Source of the DNA: Candidatus Obscuribacterales bacterium
GTDB taxonomy: Bacteria > Cyanobacteriota > Vampirovibrionia > Obscuribacterales > Obscuribacteraceae
NCBI GenBank assembly: GCA_031292355.1
Contig: JARLHI010000030.1
Location: 62,001-126,000, forward strand
Reading direction: 5' to 3'
Length of the DNA: 64,000 nt
Below the pieces are notes generated by a model. The model was not told the DNA's origin, searched no databases, and saw only the letters and a program-made list of their open reading frames with translations. This document shows positions 17,761-26,521 of this stretch, in pieces (positions within the stretch are counted from its first letter, which is position 1; each line of letters opens with the position of its first letter). A program made the position numbers and the translations under genes.

Positions 17761-18435
17761 ATGAGACAGATTCTTTTCCAACTTGGTTTTATTTGCTTAC
17801 TTACCAATCAGGCTGCAAATGCGGAATCAACGATTTTACAAAAAGGTCCATTTACTTCTAAAGACGGTTTATCTATCTTCGTTCGCGCGGAGGGTCCAGC
17901 GACCAGAGAAACGCCTCTACAAACGGCTTGCTTTTTCGAGCATCAAGCATCAGGCGATGTTCTTTCCGGCGGCACCGAAACATTCAATGAGAAAATGGGC
18001 GGTCTAATTAAGAAGCTTCGTGACAACGAAGATTTCAAAGGCAGCGAATTGGAAACACTAGTCATCTTACCGCCACCAGGAACTGTGCCAGCAAAGAAAA
18101 TTCTTTTGATTGGCCTCGGCAATCCAACGACTTTTTCCGCAGAGCGTATGAAAAAAGTCGGTAGTGTAGCCGTCAGAGAAGCCTTCAAAGCAGGCGTCGA
18201 CAAACTTTCCTTTTCTCCTAATGTCACAGATGCTGGCGTCAAAGCGGTACCAGTTCAAGAATTCGATCAGAAGGTGATCGAAGGTGTGTTAGAGGCTTTC
18301 AGAATACAAAAAAAATTGAACAAACAGAAATTGGTGCCGGACGTGACGCTTACAGAATTCACGCTGGAAGCTGGTGAATTGAATGTACCTAGCGCCGCAA
18401 AAGCAGTTGAAGCAGCCATCAAGGCTGTCAATTAG
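17761..18435 (+). CDS. Secreted protein with a lone leucyl-aminopeptidase N-terminal (M17_N) domain
   Basis: 224 residues. Signal peptide (LFQLGFICLLTNQAANAES), then a macro-like M17 N-terminal domain: FNEKMGGLIKKLRDNEDFKG, ILLIGLGNPTTFSAERMKKV and KKVGSVAVREAFKAGVDKLS are close to the regulatory half of PepA-type aminopeptidases. The protein ends where the catalytic metallopeptidase domain should begin, so it has no metal-binding active site. The start has no purine-rich site stronger than GAGGGG about 15 bases upstream. Such a domain outside the cytoplasm may bind nucleotides or ligands; function not known. Transcribed 24 bases before the amidohydrolase, likely one unit. Confidence 0.75.
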   Translation: MRQILFQLGFICLLTNQAANAESTILQKGPFTSKDGLSIFVRAEGPATRETPLQTACFFEHQASGDVLSGGTETFNEKMGGLIKKLRDNEDFKGSELETLVILPPPGTVPAKKILLIGLGNPTTFSAERMKKVGSVAVREAFKAGVDKLSFSPNVTDAGVKAVPVQEFDQKVIEGVLEAFRIQKKLNKQKLVPDVTLTEFTLEAGELNVPSAAKAVEAAIKAVN

Positions 18436-18458
18436 CAATAAGAATCAAGGATGTTTGC

Positions 18459-20303
18459 ATGATTTCCTCCACTAGCGCCAGCACGATTCTGCATAACGGA
18501 AAAGTAAAGACATCATCGGGTTTTTCCACTGCGATTGCGATTGCTGGCAATAAAATTGTCGCTGTCGGCGAAGACAAAGACATGGAGCCACTGAAGGCAG
18601 CAAACACCTGCGTTATAGACCTCAAAGGTCGCACGGTTATTCCCGGTTTGAACGATTCGCATCTTCATCTCATTAGAGGCGGTCTAAATTACAACCTGGA
18701 GTTGAGATGGGACGGTGTAAAATCACTGGCAGACGCGCTGAATATGCTCAAAGCACAAGTAGCTGTTACGCCAGCTCCACAGTGGGTCAGGGTTGTTGGC
18801 GGATGGTGCGAATATCAATTCAAAGAAAAACGTCTACCTACACTTGATGAAATAAACGCAATTGCTCCAGAAACACCAGTGTTTCTCTTGCATTTGTATG
18901 ACAGAGCGCTTCTCAATCGGGCCGCATTAAAAGCATGCGGCTTCGATCGAAATACCCCTGAACCGCCAGGTGGCGAGATTCAGCGCGATGGCGGCGGCAA
19001 CCCTACAGGTCTCTTAATAGCCAAGCCTAACGCAATGATTTTATACGCGACCTTGAGCAAGGGTCCTAAATTGGCTTTTAACGATCAATGCAATTCAACG
19101 CGTCATTTTATGCGCGAGTTAAACCGACTCGCTGTCACCAGCGTTATCGATGCCGGTGGTGGTTATCAAAACTATCCTGATGATTATGCAGTCATAAACG
19201 AACTTCACAAGAATAATCAAATGACGGTGCGCATAGCCTATAACCTATTTACACAAAGACCTAAAGCTGAAAAGCAAGATTTTGAAAAATGGATTGAATC
19301 AACGAAAATTGGAGCAGGTGATCGTTTTCTGCGCCTAAATGGTGCAGGTGAGATGTTGGTCTATTCAGCAGCCGACTTTGAGGATTTTCGCGAACCGCGC
19401 ACCGAATTAGCTTTGGGAATGCAGTCGGAGTTGAGCGATGTGGTAGAAACCCTCGTAAAAGCGCGCTGGCCATTTAGATTGCATGCAACCTACAACGAAA
19501 CGATAGACAAAGCTTTGGATGCCTTTGAAGTCGTTAATGAGAAGATTCCATTTGATAATTTGCGCTGGTTTTTTGACCATGCTGAAACCATCTCCGACAA
19601 AAACATTGAACGCGTGCAAAGTCTTGGCGGTGGCATAGCAGTTCAGCATCGCATGGCTTTTCAGGGAGAATATTTCCAGGCTAGATACGGTAAAGATTCG
19701 ACCCGAACCACGCCACCCATCAACAAGATGTTAGCAGTTAATTTACCTGTTGGTGGTGGCACTGATGCCACTCGCGTCGCCAGTTTCAATCCATTTGTTG
19801 CGCTCAAATGGTTGGTTACCGGTGAAACAGTAGGCGGCACCAAATTATATGATGCCGACAATTTACTGGAACGCGAAGAAGCGCTCAAATTGTTCACCGA
19901 GGGCAGTGCCTGGTTTTCGAATGAAGAATCACTAAAAGGCAAATTGGAGACAGGTTATCTTGCTGACCTGGCCGTTCTATCGAAAGACTATTTCACGATT
20001 GCAGACAATGAAATAGATAATTTGACATCAATCCTGACCATCGTCGATGGCAACATCGTTTACGCTAGCGATGAGTTTAGGCAATATGCTCCTCCCAACT
20101 TGCCTGTCAGCCCGTCGTGGTCACCAGTGAATCATTCCTCAATTAGTGCAGCACGCAGTGAGGCATCGGACGCCAATAATAAAGAGCACCTCCATCAAAT
20201 GCATCGAGAGAACTACTGTCAGCACTCCATTTTATCCGAACTAAAAACAATGCTCAGACCAAACCAGTGGTTTGGAAATGACTGTGACTGTTTTGCATTT
20301 TGA
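18459..20303 (+). CDS. Amidohydrolase (YtcJ-like, Amidohydro_3)
   Basis: 614 residues. Metal-dependent hydrolase of the urease superfamily: beta-sandwich start TILHNGKVKTSSG, metal-binding pair NDSHLHL (His68, His70), WFFDHAETIS and HRMAFQGEYF His residues, and VGGGTDATRVASFNPFVALK near the C-terminus, as in YtcJ-type proteins. The closing ETGYLADLAVLSKDYFTI is typical. The last 60 residues are a Ser/Cys/Phe-rich extension past the usual end of the family. Family members hydrolyse N-acyl or cyclic amide bonds; the substrate is unknown. The pirin gene starts 11 bases after the stop. Confidence 0.92.
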   Translation: MISSTSASTILHNGKVKTSSGFSTAIAIAGNKIVAVGEDKDMEPLKAANTCVIDLKGRTVIPGLNDSHLHLIRGGLNYNLELRWDGVKSLADALNMLKAQVAVTPAPQWVRVVGGWCEYQFKEKRLPTLDEINAIAPETPVFLLHLYDRALLNRAALKACGFDRNTPEPPGGEIQRDGGGNPTGLLIAKPNAMILYATLSKGPKLAFNDQCNSTRHFMRELNRLAVTSVIDAGGGYQNYPDDYAVINELHKNNQMTVRIAYNLFTQRPKAEKQDFEKWIESTKIGAGDRFLRLNGAGEMLVYSAADFEDFREPRTELALGMQSELSDVVETLVKARWPFRLHATYNETIDKALDAFEVVNEKIPFDNLRWFFDHAETISDKNIERVQSLGGGIAVQHRMAFQGEYFQARYGKDSTRTTPPINKMLAVNLPVGGGTDATRVASFNPFVALKWLVTGETVGGTKLYDADNLLEREEALKLFTEGSAWFSNEESLKGKLETGYLADLAVLSKDYFTIADNEIDNLTSILTIVDGNIVYASDEFRQYAPPNLPVSPSWSPVNHSSISAARSEASDANNKEHLHQMHRENYCQHSILSELKTMLRPNQWFGNDCDCFAF

Positions 20304-20314
20304 GGAATTCAAAC

Positions 20315-21019
20315 ATGAAATTACGACCATCAAAAGAACGGGGCGCCACGAGAATTAGCTGGCTAGACAGCAAACATAGTTTTGCGTTCGGCGACTACTA
20401 TGATCGAGACAACACCAGTTTCGGTGCTCTTCGTGTACTCAACGAAGATAAAGTAAAGCCTGCAAGCGGGTTTGGCGAGCACAGTCACCGAGACATGGAA
20501 ATTTTGACGTACGTTCTATCTGGAGAGTTGGCGCATAAAGACAGTATGGGCAATGGCTCAGTCATAAAACCCGGTTCCATGCAAAGAATGACTGCAGGAA
20601 CTGGTGTCGCGCACAGTGAATGGAATCATTCGCAAACCGAACCCGTGCACTTCCTTCAGATATGGATCATTCCAGAAAGCCAAGGACTTACACCTGCCTA
20701 CGAGCAAAAGGACGACATAGACTCGACCACTGACAAATGGCACGTGCTCGCTTCACAAAATAAGACTGACTCAGGTGTGTATCTAAATCAAGATTTGACG
20801 TTGAATCACGCCATTGTTTCAAGCGGTCACAAATTGGCATTTGCGGTAGAACCTGGACGCATTGCGTGGCTTCAAATCATTTCAGGCAGGTGCACTGTCA
20901 ACGGAACGAAACTCGAAGCTGGCGATGGGCTTTCGATTGACGAACCTGGCAACTTTGAAATCTTGGCTCCAGAAGCAGACTCTGACGGACGTCTGCTCTG
21001 GTTTGACTTGAAGGGATAG
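20315..21019 (+). CDS. Pirin-family protein (YhhW-like bicupin)
   Basis: 234 residues. The N-terminal cupin carries the pirin signature: FGDYYDRDN, GFGEHSHRDMEILTYVLSGE, SMQRMTAGTGVAHSEWN, with the His/His/Glu metal set, and PVHFLQIWIIPESQGLTPAY. This layout matches YhhW/quercetinase-like pirins, cytoplasmic metal-dependent dioxygenase-like or redox-sensing proteins. The ATG at 20315 has GAGGA eight bases upstream; the TTG overlapping the previous stop is not needed. Lies between an amidohydrolase and an isochorismatase-like hydrolase on the same strand. Confidence 0.95.
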   Translation: MKLRPSKERGATRISWLDSKHSFAFGDYYDRDNTSFGALRVLNEDKVKPASGFGEHSHRDMEILTYVLSGELAHKDSMGNGSVIKPGSMQRMTAGTGVAHSEWNHSQTEPVHFLQIWIIPESQGLTPAYEQKDDIDSTTDKWHVLASQNKTDSGVYLNQDLTLNHAIVSSGHKLAFAVEPGRIAWLQIISGRCTVNGTKLEAGDGLSIDEPGNFEILAPEADSDGRLLWFDLKG

Positions 21020-21052
21020 ACTTTTGAATACATCAAAAAAAAGGAGAAACTA

Positions 21053-21673
21053 GTGGGCACTTACAAACGATTAAACAAAGATGATGCGGCTGTACTGTTG
21101 GTGGACCATCAGGCAGGACTCATGTCGCTGGTGCAAGATTTTGGACCAGACGAATTTAAAAACAATGTTCTGGCGTTAGCCGATCTGAGCATCTTTTTCA
21201 AACTGCCAACAATTCTAACTACCAGCTTTGAACAAGGTCCCAATGGCCCTCTCGTTCCAGAATTGAAAGCAATGTTTCCAGATGCGCCATACATTGCTCG
21301 TCCCGGTCAAATCAATGCCTGGGACAACGAAGACTTTGTGGCTGCCGTCAAAAAAACCGGTCGCAAGCAATTGATCATTGCCGGTATCGTCACCGACGTT
21401 TGTGTTGCCATGCCGGCACTATCTGCGATGGCTGAAGGCTTTGAAGTTTTTATCGTCACTGACGCCTCTGGCACTTTCAATACAACAGTGCGTGACGCAG
21501 CCTGGAGCCGAATGACCCAACAAGGTGCACAGCTAATGAACTGGTTTAGCGTTGCTTGTGAATTACATCGCGACTGGCGCAACGACATCGAAGGTCTGGG
21601 CTCTTTACTTGCCAATCATCTACCCGCATACAAAAATTTGATGACCAGTTACGCTGCCCAGACTAAGAAATAG
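21053..21673 (+). CDS. Isochorismatase-family cysteine hydrolase (YcaC-like)
   Basis: 206 residues starting with GTG 21053 behind AAGGAG. Catalytic triad of the family: Asp in LLVDHQAGLM, Lys in KKTGRKQLIIAGI, Cys in IAGIVTDVCVAMPALSAM (the GxxTxxCV elbow). The overall length and the ARPGQINAWDNEDF segment are like YcaC-type hydrolases. These act on amide or ester bonds of small molecules; none is assigned a substrate here. Third of a row with the amidohydrolase and pirin. A second, more distant isochorismatase lies at 45888-46454. Confidence 0.93.
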   Translation: MGTYKRLNKDDAAVLLVDHQAGLMSLVQDFGPDEFKNNVLALADLSIFFKLPTILTTSFEQGPNGPLVPELKAMFPDAPYIARPGQINAWDNEDFVAAVKKTGRKQLIIAGIVTDVCVAMPALSAMAEGFEVFIVTDASGTFNTTVRDAAWSRMTQQGAQLMNWFSVACELHRDWRNDIEGLGSLLANHLPAYKNLMTSYAAQTKK

Positions 21674-21681
21674 AGCTCGGA

Positions 21682-21843
21682 CTATTCAAAACCGTAGTTC
21701 TCTTTTTCGTTTTTAGTGAAAGTGCCCATACGCTCATTTAAATACAAGAAGCTTGTGTACAAGTCGTTGTAGCTATCCCAAGTCAAATGATCTAGTGCAT
21801 CAACAGTGCGCTTAGCTGTAGCAAATCGAGGGTCACTGCGCAC
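21682..21843 (-). CDS. Possible small protein or gene remnant (53 residues)
   Basis: An open frame from GTG 21843 to TAG 21682, just downstream of the stop of the gene at 21863-22780. It encodes an acidic/aromatic peptide with a natural-looking composition (FATAKRTVDALDHLTWDSYN; the tail ends ENYGFE). There is no clear ribosome binding site. It may be a small gene, or the tail of a broken one; I recognise no family. Confidence 0.3.
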   Translation of the reverse strand: MRSDPRFATAKRTVDALDHLTWDSYNDLYTSFLYLNERMGTFTKNEKENYGFE

Positions 21844-21862
21844 AACAATTACTCATTAGCCC

Positions 21863-22780
21863 CTATGATTTTGGTACCAGGTTAGACAGTCCGTTGCTTT
21901 CCAAATATTCGCGAAACATCTCACGCATATCGCGTCCCTTGTTTTGATTAATCGGTACATACGGCTTGACCAAACTGAAAATGACCGTGCTTGTATTGCG
22001 CCATCCAGGAGCGTCTTGCAGAATAGGACGAGAAATAGTGTCTTCGCGAATTTTGTCTGGGCCAAACGGCGTCAACGATTGAATCAATTCAAATTGCTTC
22101 GACGTTTTGATCACGTCTGAACCATTAACTTCAGCTTTGATCAAAATGACGCGGCGCACGAATCTATTGTCAGTACAAGATAGGGGCTCCATTTTTTGGA
22201 CGTAAGAATAATGTGTTTGATTGTCTGCTCCAATCGAGTGCCCCAGAAAAGGCGCAAGATCAAAGTGCCAGATTTGCCCGCTATTGTCTTGTTGAAAGCC
22301 CTGATTAATCTCGGACACAAACTCTTCTACTTTTGGAGTGTCGTTTACTCGTCCTGTTACGAGATTCACCGTAGATACGATTGTCTTCTCAGTGCTGGCC
22401 CAATGTCCGGCTAAAAATTTAGGAATTCGGTACCAAACATTCCCTTCTTTGGGATACAAACTCTGATCGAATGTTGTTCCAGCTTGCAGAAATTTTGGCA
22501 CTGGAGGCACAATGCCGAGTTTCGGCACTTCCAGAATCAGCTCAGGGAGGGCCTTGCGACTAGCGGTCGCAGGAGTGGCTGGGATTGTAATTTGCTCTTT
22601 CTGTTCAACTCCGCCAGTCAATTGCATTGTGTGAGACGAAGTAGAAGCGGAGAGTCCGGGTTGAGTGATATCGCCAGTGGTGACTGACGCGTCTGTTGCT
22701 ACATCGCCTTGTGATAAAGCAGGCGATGTGCCGATCATCAAACAAATTACATTAGCGATAACCGCGAACTGTTTTTTCAT
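21863..22780 (-). CDS. Secreted protein of unknown function
   Basis: 305 residues from ATG 22780; the frame opens 66 bases earlier but the residues before the ATG are polar and unlike a leader. Signal peptide (KKQFAVIANVICLMIGTSPA, then LSQG). The body contains WYRIPKFLAGHWASTEKTIV, QIWHFDLAPFLGHSIGADNQ and a C-terminal block on FSLVKPYVPINQN. A central WHFD...THYSYVQKME region suggests a lipocalin-like barrel, but this is an impression only. No motif I can name. Position: stands between the isochorismatase and a small membrane protein, on the opposite strand to both. Confidence 0.75.
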   Translation of the reverse strand: MKKQFAVIANVICLMIGTSPALSQGDVATDASVTTGDITQPGLSASTSSHTMQLTGGVEQKEQITIPATPATASRKALPELILEVPKLGIVPPVPKFLQAGTTFDQSLYPKEGNVWYRIPKFLAGHWASTEKTIVSTVNLVTGRVNDTPKVEEFVSEINQGFQQDNSGQIWHFDLAPFLGHSIGADNQTHYSYVQKMEPLSCTDNRFVRRVILIKAEVNGSDVIKTSKQFELIQSLTPFGPDKIREDTISRPILQDAPGWRNTSTVIFSLVKPYVPINQNKGRDMREMFREYLESNGLSNLVPKS

Positions 22781-22910
22781 CTCTCGATTTTTTCCGTTCT
22801 TGTTTCTGCTGTTATTTCGAACACCTATTTTCTTGCAAGTCAACAATTAAAGCAACCTTCATCACTATAATATTCAAGTAGTTCCCAAATCCGTACTTTT
22901 GGAGTTTTCT

Positions 22911-23405
22911 ATGCTTGTCGTTCCGCGCAAATATCCGTATAACGCCTCCTATAAGAGAATGATTTTGTGCGGTGCAATAGTAACCCTAATGGGGTACTGT
23001 CTTGCACAAGCGGCCATGACCAACGATAGAGGTTTGTCGATTGATTACATAATCAATTTCGATACATCCGGCGCTACGATTTTTTACTGGAGTCTTTGCG
23101 GTTTCTGCGTTTTAGGCGGCCTGGTTGCCATTCTTGCGATGGTCATTCGGCGAGTGAGCCCCAAAGAATTAGAGATAGACGACAATGGCATCACCATTCC
23201 CTACGGTTTTATGCTTTCAAAAACGAAACGTGTGAACTTTAGCGAAATTTCAAATATCACAGAGACCGTCATTAGCCGACAAACGTTTTTAAACTTGTAC
23301 ACCCCCGCCGGTAAAGTTGCCTTAATGGAAAGCCTTTTGCCCGAAAAGAACGACTACGAAGACATCAAAGAATTTTTGCAACTAAAGCTGAAATATTCGC
23401 ATTAG
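22911..23405 (+). CDS. Small membrane protein, two transmembrane helices
   Basis: 164 residues. GGAG lies seven bases before the ATG at 22911, which I prefer to the TTG at 22899. Helix 1 is MILCGAIVTLMGYCLAQAAM, helix 2 is IFYWSLCGFCVLGGLVAILA. The C-terminal 80 residues (ELEIDDNGITIPYGFMLSKT, RVNFSEISNITE) resemble the PH-like tail seen in small bacterial membrane proteins in which a PH-type domain follows two helices. Inner-membrane location with a cytoplasmic tail; function unknown. Confidence 0.75.
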   Translation: MLVVPRKYPYNASYKRMILCGAIVTLMGYCLAQAAMTNDRGLSIDYIINFDTSGATIFYWSLCGFCVLGGLVAILAMVIRRVSPKELEIDDNGITIPYGFMLSKTKRVNFSEISNITETVISRQTFLNLYTPAGKVALMESLLPEKNDYEDIKEFLQLKLKYSH

Positions 23406-23630
23406 TACTCCAAGCAGCGTTGAGTGCCACCACTTACAGTGTTTACTCAGACAGCCTGGTCACGGCGCCGCCGCAGCAATAAATATTCTCAATAAGGAAT
23501 TGAACCGCAGATGCCGAAGATTTAATTCAGGAAGAATGCATTTCTGGCTCTGCAGGCGAACATGAACGATATCTCAGCTGACGAGGCCGCATTCAATGTT
23601 CTATGATTGCTGCTTTCAAGAGGACTTAAA

Positions 23631-24269
23631 GTGAACGCAACGAGACCGTTTTGTGCAACCCTTGTTGCATTCACATGCTTGCTAGTGCCTGCATACTCCG
23701 CAAATTCATATATTGAAGGCTGCAAAAGTTACACTGCAGGTAATTACAGAGCGGCTGAAACATTTTTCAAAGAAGCCGTTGCGACTTATCCAGGAAATCC
23801 TCTTGTGCACTATCAATTGGCCAACACAGAGATGGGTTTGCATAAAAGAGTCGAAGCAAAAGCAGAATATACTCGTTGCATGCAATTGCATCCTGATTTT
23901 GCTCTCGCAACTTCTTGTCAAAAAATGCTTGTCTATTTCAACACTACTGGCGCCTCGCACTCTACCACAACTGTAGCCGCAGCTCAGGAACCAACTTCGT
24001 CACCCAGCAGCGCTGAAACCGAGAAAGAAGCGAGGAAGCAGGAAATATTACGAAAAGCCAATGCTGAAGCTGCCGCTATAAGAGCTGAAACAGAAAAAAT
24101 GATTTCCGAGGGTGGTGTCCCAGGGAATCAACAACTTGTTCGTAACCGTGAAACAGGCGAGGTCCACATTGGAGTGACCACAGCTCAGGCCGAAGCCATG
24201 AGAGAAGAAGCCGCTGCTCGAGCCGATAAAGTCCAAATAGCCGGAAAAGACAGAGCCCTGCACTTGTAG
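23631..24269 (+). CDS. Exported TPR-containing protein with coiled-coil tail
   Basis: 212 residues from GTG 23631, preceded by AGAGGA. A signal peptide (PFCATLVAFTCLLVPAYS) is followed by tetratricopeptide-like helices (GCKSYTAGNYRAAETFFKEA; NPLVHYQLANTEMGLHKRVE; EAKAEYTRCMQLHPDFALAT). After a Ser/Thr linker comes a charged coiled-coil stretch (KEARKQEILRKANAEAAAIR). TPR domains bind partner proteins; no partner is identifiable. Periplasmic or surface location. Confidence 0.8.
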   Translation: MNATRPFCATLVAFTCLLVPAYSANSYIEGCKSYTAGNYRAAETFFKEAVATYPGNPLVHYQLANTEMGLHKRVEAKAEYTRCMQLHPDFALATSCQKMLVYFNTTGASHSTTTVAAAQEPTSSPSSAETEKEARKQEILRKANAEAAAIRAETEKMISEGGVPGNQQLVRNRETGEVHIGVTTAQAEAMREEAAARADKVQIAGKDRALHL

Positions 24270-24281
24270 GTCTAGGTCTAT

Positions 24282-25115
24282 TTGCCAGAAAGAAAATCAC
24301 GTGCCTCGCTGCTCAAAATCGACCAGGCAACCGTTCAAAGAGGCGGTGCCAGGATGCTTGCCAATCTCAGTCTGGATATTCCAGAAGGTCAACACACAGC
24401 GATAGTCGGGCCAAATGGCAGTGGCAAATCCACCCTCATCAAGTTGATCTCCCGTCAACTACACCCACTCGCTCATGCCGACGGCAGGCCGATTGTCTCT
24501 GTGTTTGGTCAATCAAACTGGAATGTTTTCGAACTGCGCTCCTTGCTCGGAATCGTCTCACCCGATTTGCACAGCGCCTTCGCGGGCGCTGGTGGGATCA
24601 CTGGGATAGATGCGGTCGTAAGCGGATATTTCGCCAGTCAGGGCACAGCCAACCACCACACAGTCACGCCTGAAATGAAGCGCCAGGCAAGGAACGCGCT
24701 TGCAGAGTTGGGCGCGTTGAGCCTAGCGGATAAACCGATGGAAACAATGTCCGCTGGTGAGGCGCGCCGCGTTTTGATCGCTCGTGCCCTGGTGCACCAT
24801 CCCCGCGCTTTGCTGCTCGATGAGCCAACAACTGGTCTCGACATCGCTGTCCGCCGCAAGTTTTTGGAAACCCTTCGCGTTCTCGCCGCTCAAGGTCGCA
24901 CACTGCTGCTGGTGACTCACCACATCGACGAGATTATCCCAGAAATTGAGCGCGTGATCCTGATGAAGGAAGGTTCCGTGTACGCCGACGGCGCGAAAGA
25001 AAACGTGCTAACTTCTAAAAATCTCTCGGCGGTATTTGGGATGGATATTTACGTAAACCGCGCAGCACGAGGATATTTTACGGCTGACTTATCTCTCGAT
25101 GAGTCGCAGAATTGA
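24282..25115 (+). CDS. ABC-transporter ATPase, COG1119 (ModF-like)
   Basis: 277 residues. Walker A AIVGPNGSGKSTLIKLI, Q-loop region, signature-like TMSAGEARRVLIARAL (MSAGE replaces LSGGQ), Walker B ALLLDEPTTGLD and H-loop LLVTHHIDE. The combination, and the HADGRPIVSVFGQSNWNVFE lead-in, fit COG1119, the group that includes ModF-type ATPases without a dedicated permease. No permease or binding protein lies nearby. By eye this gene is more G+C-rich than its neighbours, possible evidence of transfer. Starts at a TTG with a weak ribosome binding site. Confidence 0.9.
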   Translation: MPERKSRASLLKIDQATVQRGGARMLANLSLDIPEGQHTAIVGPNGSGKSTLIKLISRQLHPLAHADGRPIVSVFGQSNWNVFELRSLLGIVSPDLHSAFAGAGGITGIDAVVSGYFASQGTANHHTVTPEMKRQARNALAELGALSLADKPMETMSAGEARRVLIARALVHHPRALLLDEPTTGLDIAVRRKFLETLRVLAAQGRTLLLVTHHIDEIIPEIERVILMKEGSVYADGAKENVLTSKNLSAVFGMDIYVNRAARGYFTADLSLDESQN

Positions 25116-25134
25116 CCGTTGGATCAATTCGCTG

Positions 25135-26358
25135 CTATCGATACAAGTAACCACTGGTGGTGAAAGTGTCGGTCAACCTGGAGTTACTGTCGAAATTTTT
25201 GATAGTCATTTGTACAACCATGCGCGCAGGATCGAGAGCTGTGTATCTCGAAATGATCTGTCTGCTACCGCCAACGGGCGAATTTTGGTCACTGAGCCCG
25301 GTCACAGTTTCAACATCATAAATTCCTGGAGCAATTTTAACTATTTTCATACTGAGCAATTTTTCGTGCCCGCCAATCAAGTTGATAGGGCCCTGCAGAT
25401 TGGTCTTAGTCGGAGCTGTTGAAGCTGTCAGTGTGGCAGATGGAATTCTGTCGCCCTGCAAGCGGCTAAGGAAGTAACCGCTTCGCCCGTCACCTGAAGC
25501 CAGTGCTGTACTTCCATTGGTCATCGTTGTCTGATTGCCGATATCGATTCTGTCTGTTTGTATCTGGGCACCCTTTAGCGAAATTCGATCATCTGATTTG
25601 AAGTAGTGTCCTTTAAATGATGTGGCTCCAGTTGTTGAAATCGCATTGCCATCATAATTTAAATTCTTGGTGGTGTCTGTGCTAGGTATTGTGTTGCTGT
25701 TTGAGCTGCCACCAGCGAACCCTCCAAGAGAAGAGCCACGACCAGTAATTTCTACGACGCTATTGGTTCCTGAAGCACCGCCAATTACCATCGTGCCGCC
25801 GACGTGCATGGACGCGCCATTTTTGATTAATAAGTGACTTTCATTTCCGGTGTGCCAAAAATGAATGTCAGGGTCTGGCTCATTTGCGCCGGACGACTGC
25901 AACTGACGCCTCGATTCTTCGCTTGAGCCACTGCCAACCTGGCTAGCCAACTGATGCACGCTCAAATCAAATATCTTCGTGCCGTTTTGCGCGGATTCTA
26001 AATTGAGTTGAAGGTTTATTGTTGAACCATTTAACGTTCTGCCGCCGTTGGACTGAGCCCCCAATTCGTTCAATTGCACTCCCCCTGCCCAGAGCCCCTT
26101 CCATTCGAAGGGCATGGATTGGGTGACGGTGCCTTGCAACAATGGAGCCGTGCTTGTTGTTTTTGCATAACTATCTAGTTCAGATTGCGATGCCTTTCCC
26201 TGCAAAACAGTTTTTTCTGGAAGGGGTGCGGTCTGCGCTTTTTCTGTTGCAAAAACGGGCTCTGGACCAGCTTGCGAAGGCAAACAAAGTGCTGCCGGCA
26301 GACTCATTAATGCAAGAACATTCAATGAAAATGCCAATGGTCGTAGGTGCATTATCAT
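25135..26358 (-). CDS. Exported Gly/Ser/Thr-rich protein of unknown function
   Basis: 407 residues. The ATG at 26358 is preceded by GAAGGAAGG, and a signal peptide follows (AFSLNVLALMSLPAALCLPS), so the 201 upstream in-frame bases are left out. The mature part starts with a Thr/Pro/Gln linker, then FEWKGLWAGGVQLNELGAQS and a beta-rich, Gly/Asn/Ser/Thr-rich middle (NGASMHVGGTMVIGGASGTN). It ends with VKIAPGIYDVETVTGLSDQN and a short beta-hairpin tail. The composition resembles extracellular beta-structures or adhesin-like domains. No named family. Divergent from the giant gene at 26522. Confidence 0.72.
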   Translation of the reverse strand: MIMHLRPLAFSLNVLALMSLPAALCLPSQAGPEPVFATEKAQTAPLPEKTVLQGKASQSELDSYAKTTSTAPLLQGTVTQSMPFEWKGLWAGGVQLNELGAQSNGGRTLNGSTINLQLNLESAQNGTKIFDLSVHQLASQVGSGSSEESRRQLQSSGANEPDPDIHFWHTGNESHLLIKNGASMHVGGTMVIGGASGTNSVVEITGRGSSLGGFAGGSSNSNTIPSTDTTKNLNYDGNAISTTGATSFKGHYFKSDDRISLKGAQIQTDRIDIGNQTTMTNGSTALASGDGRSGYFLSRLQGDRIPSATLTASTAPTKTNLQGPINLIGGHEKLLSMKIVKIAPGIYDVETVTGLSDQNSPVGGSRQIISRYTALDPARMVVQMTIKNFDSNSRLTDTFTTSGYLYR

Positions 26359-26521
26359 GGTGCCTTCCTTCAAAGGATGGTGATTCCGACTTCTGCAATT
26401 GATTTTATACCCGCTCCGTGGAGGATAAGTGAATAAGTCAGAATGACTCAAGACAGAGTCAAACTGGGCCCAGAAACTTTCGCTCGCACTCTTGTCCAGA
26501 AATTGAGCCATCTGGATATAT

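Noticed and set aside
25099-25422. 107-residue plus-strand frame at the end of the ABC gene
   Set aside because: Shadow of the convergent secreted-protein gene, without its own start signal.
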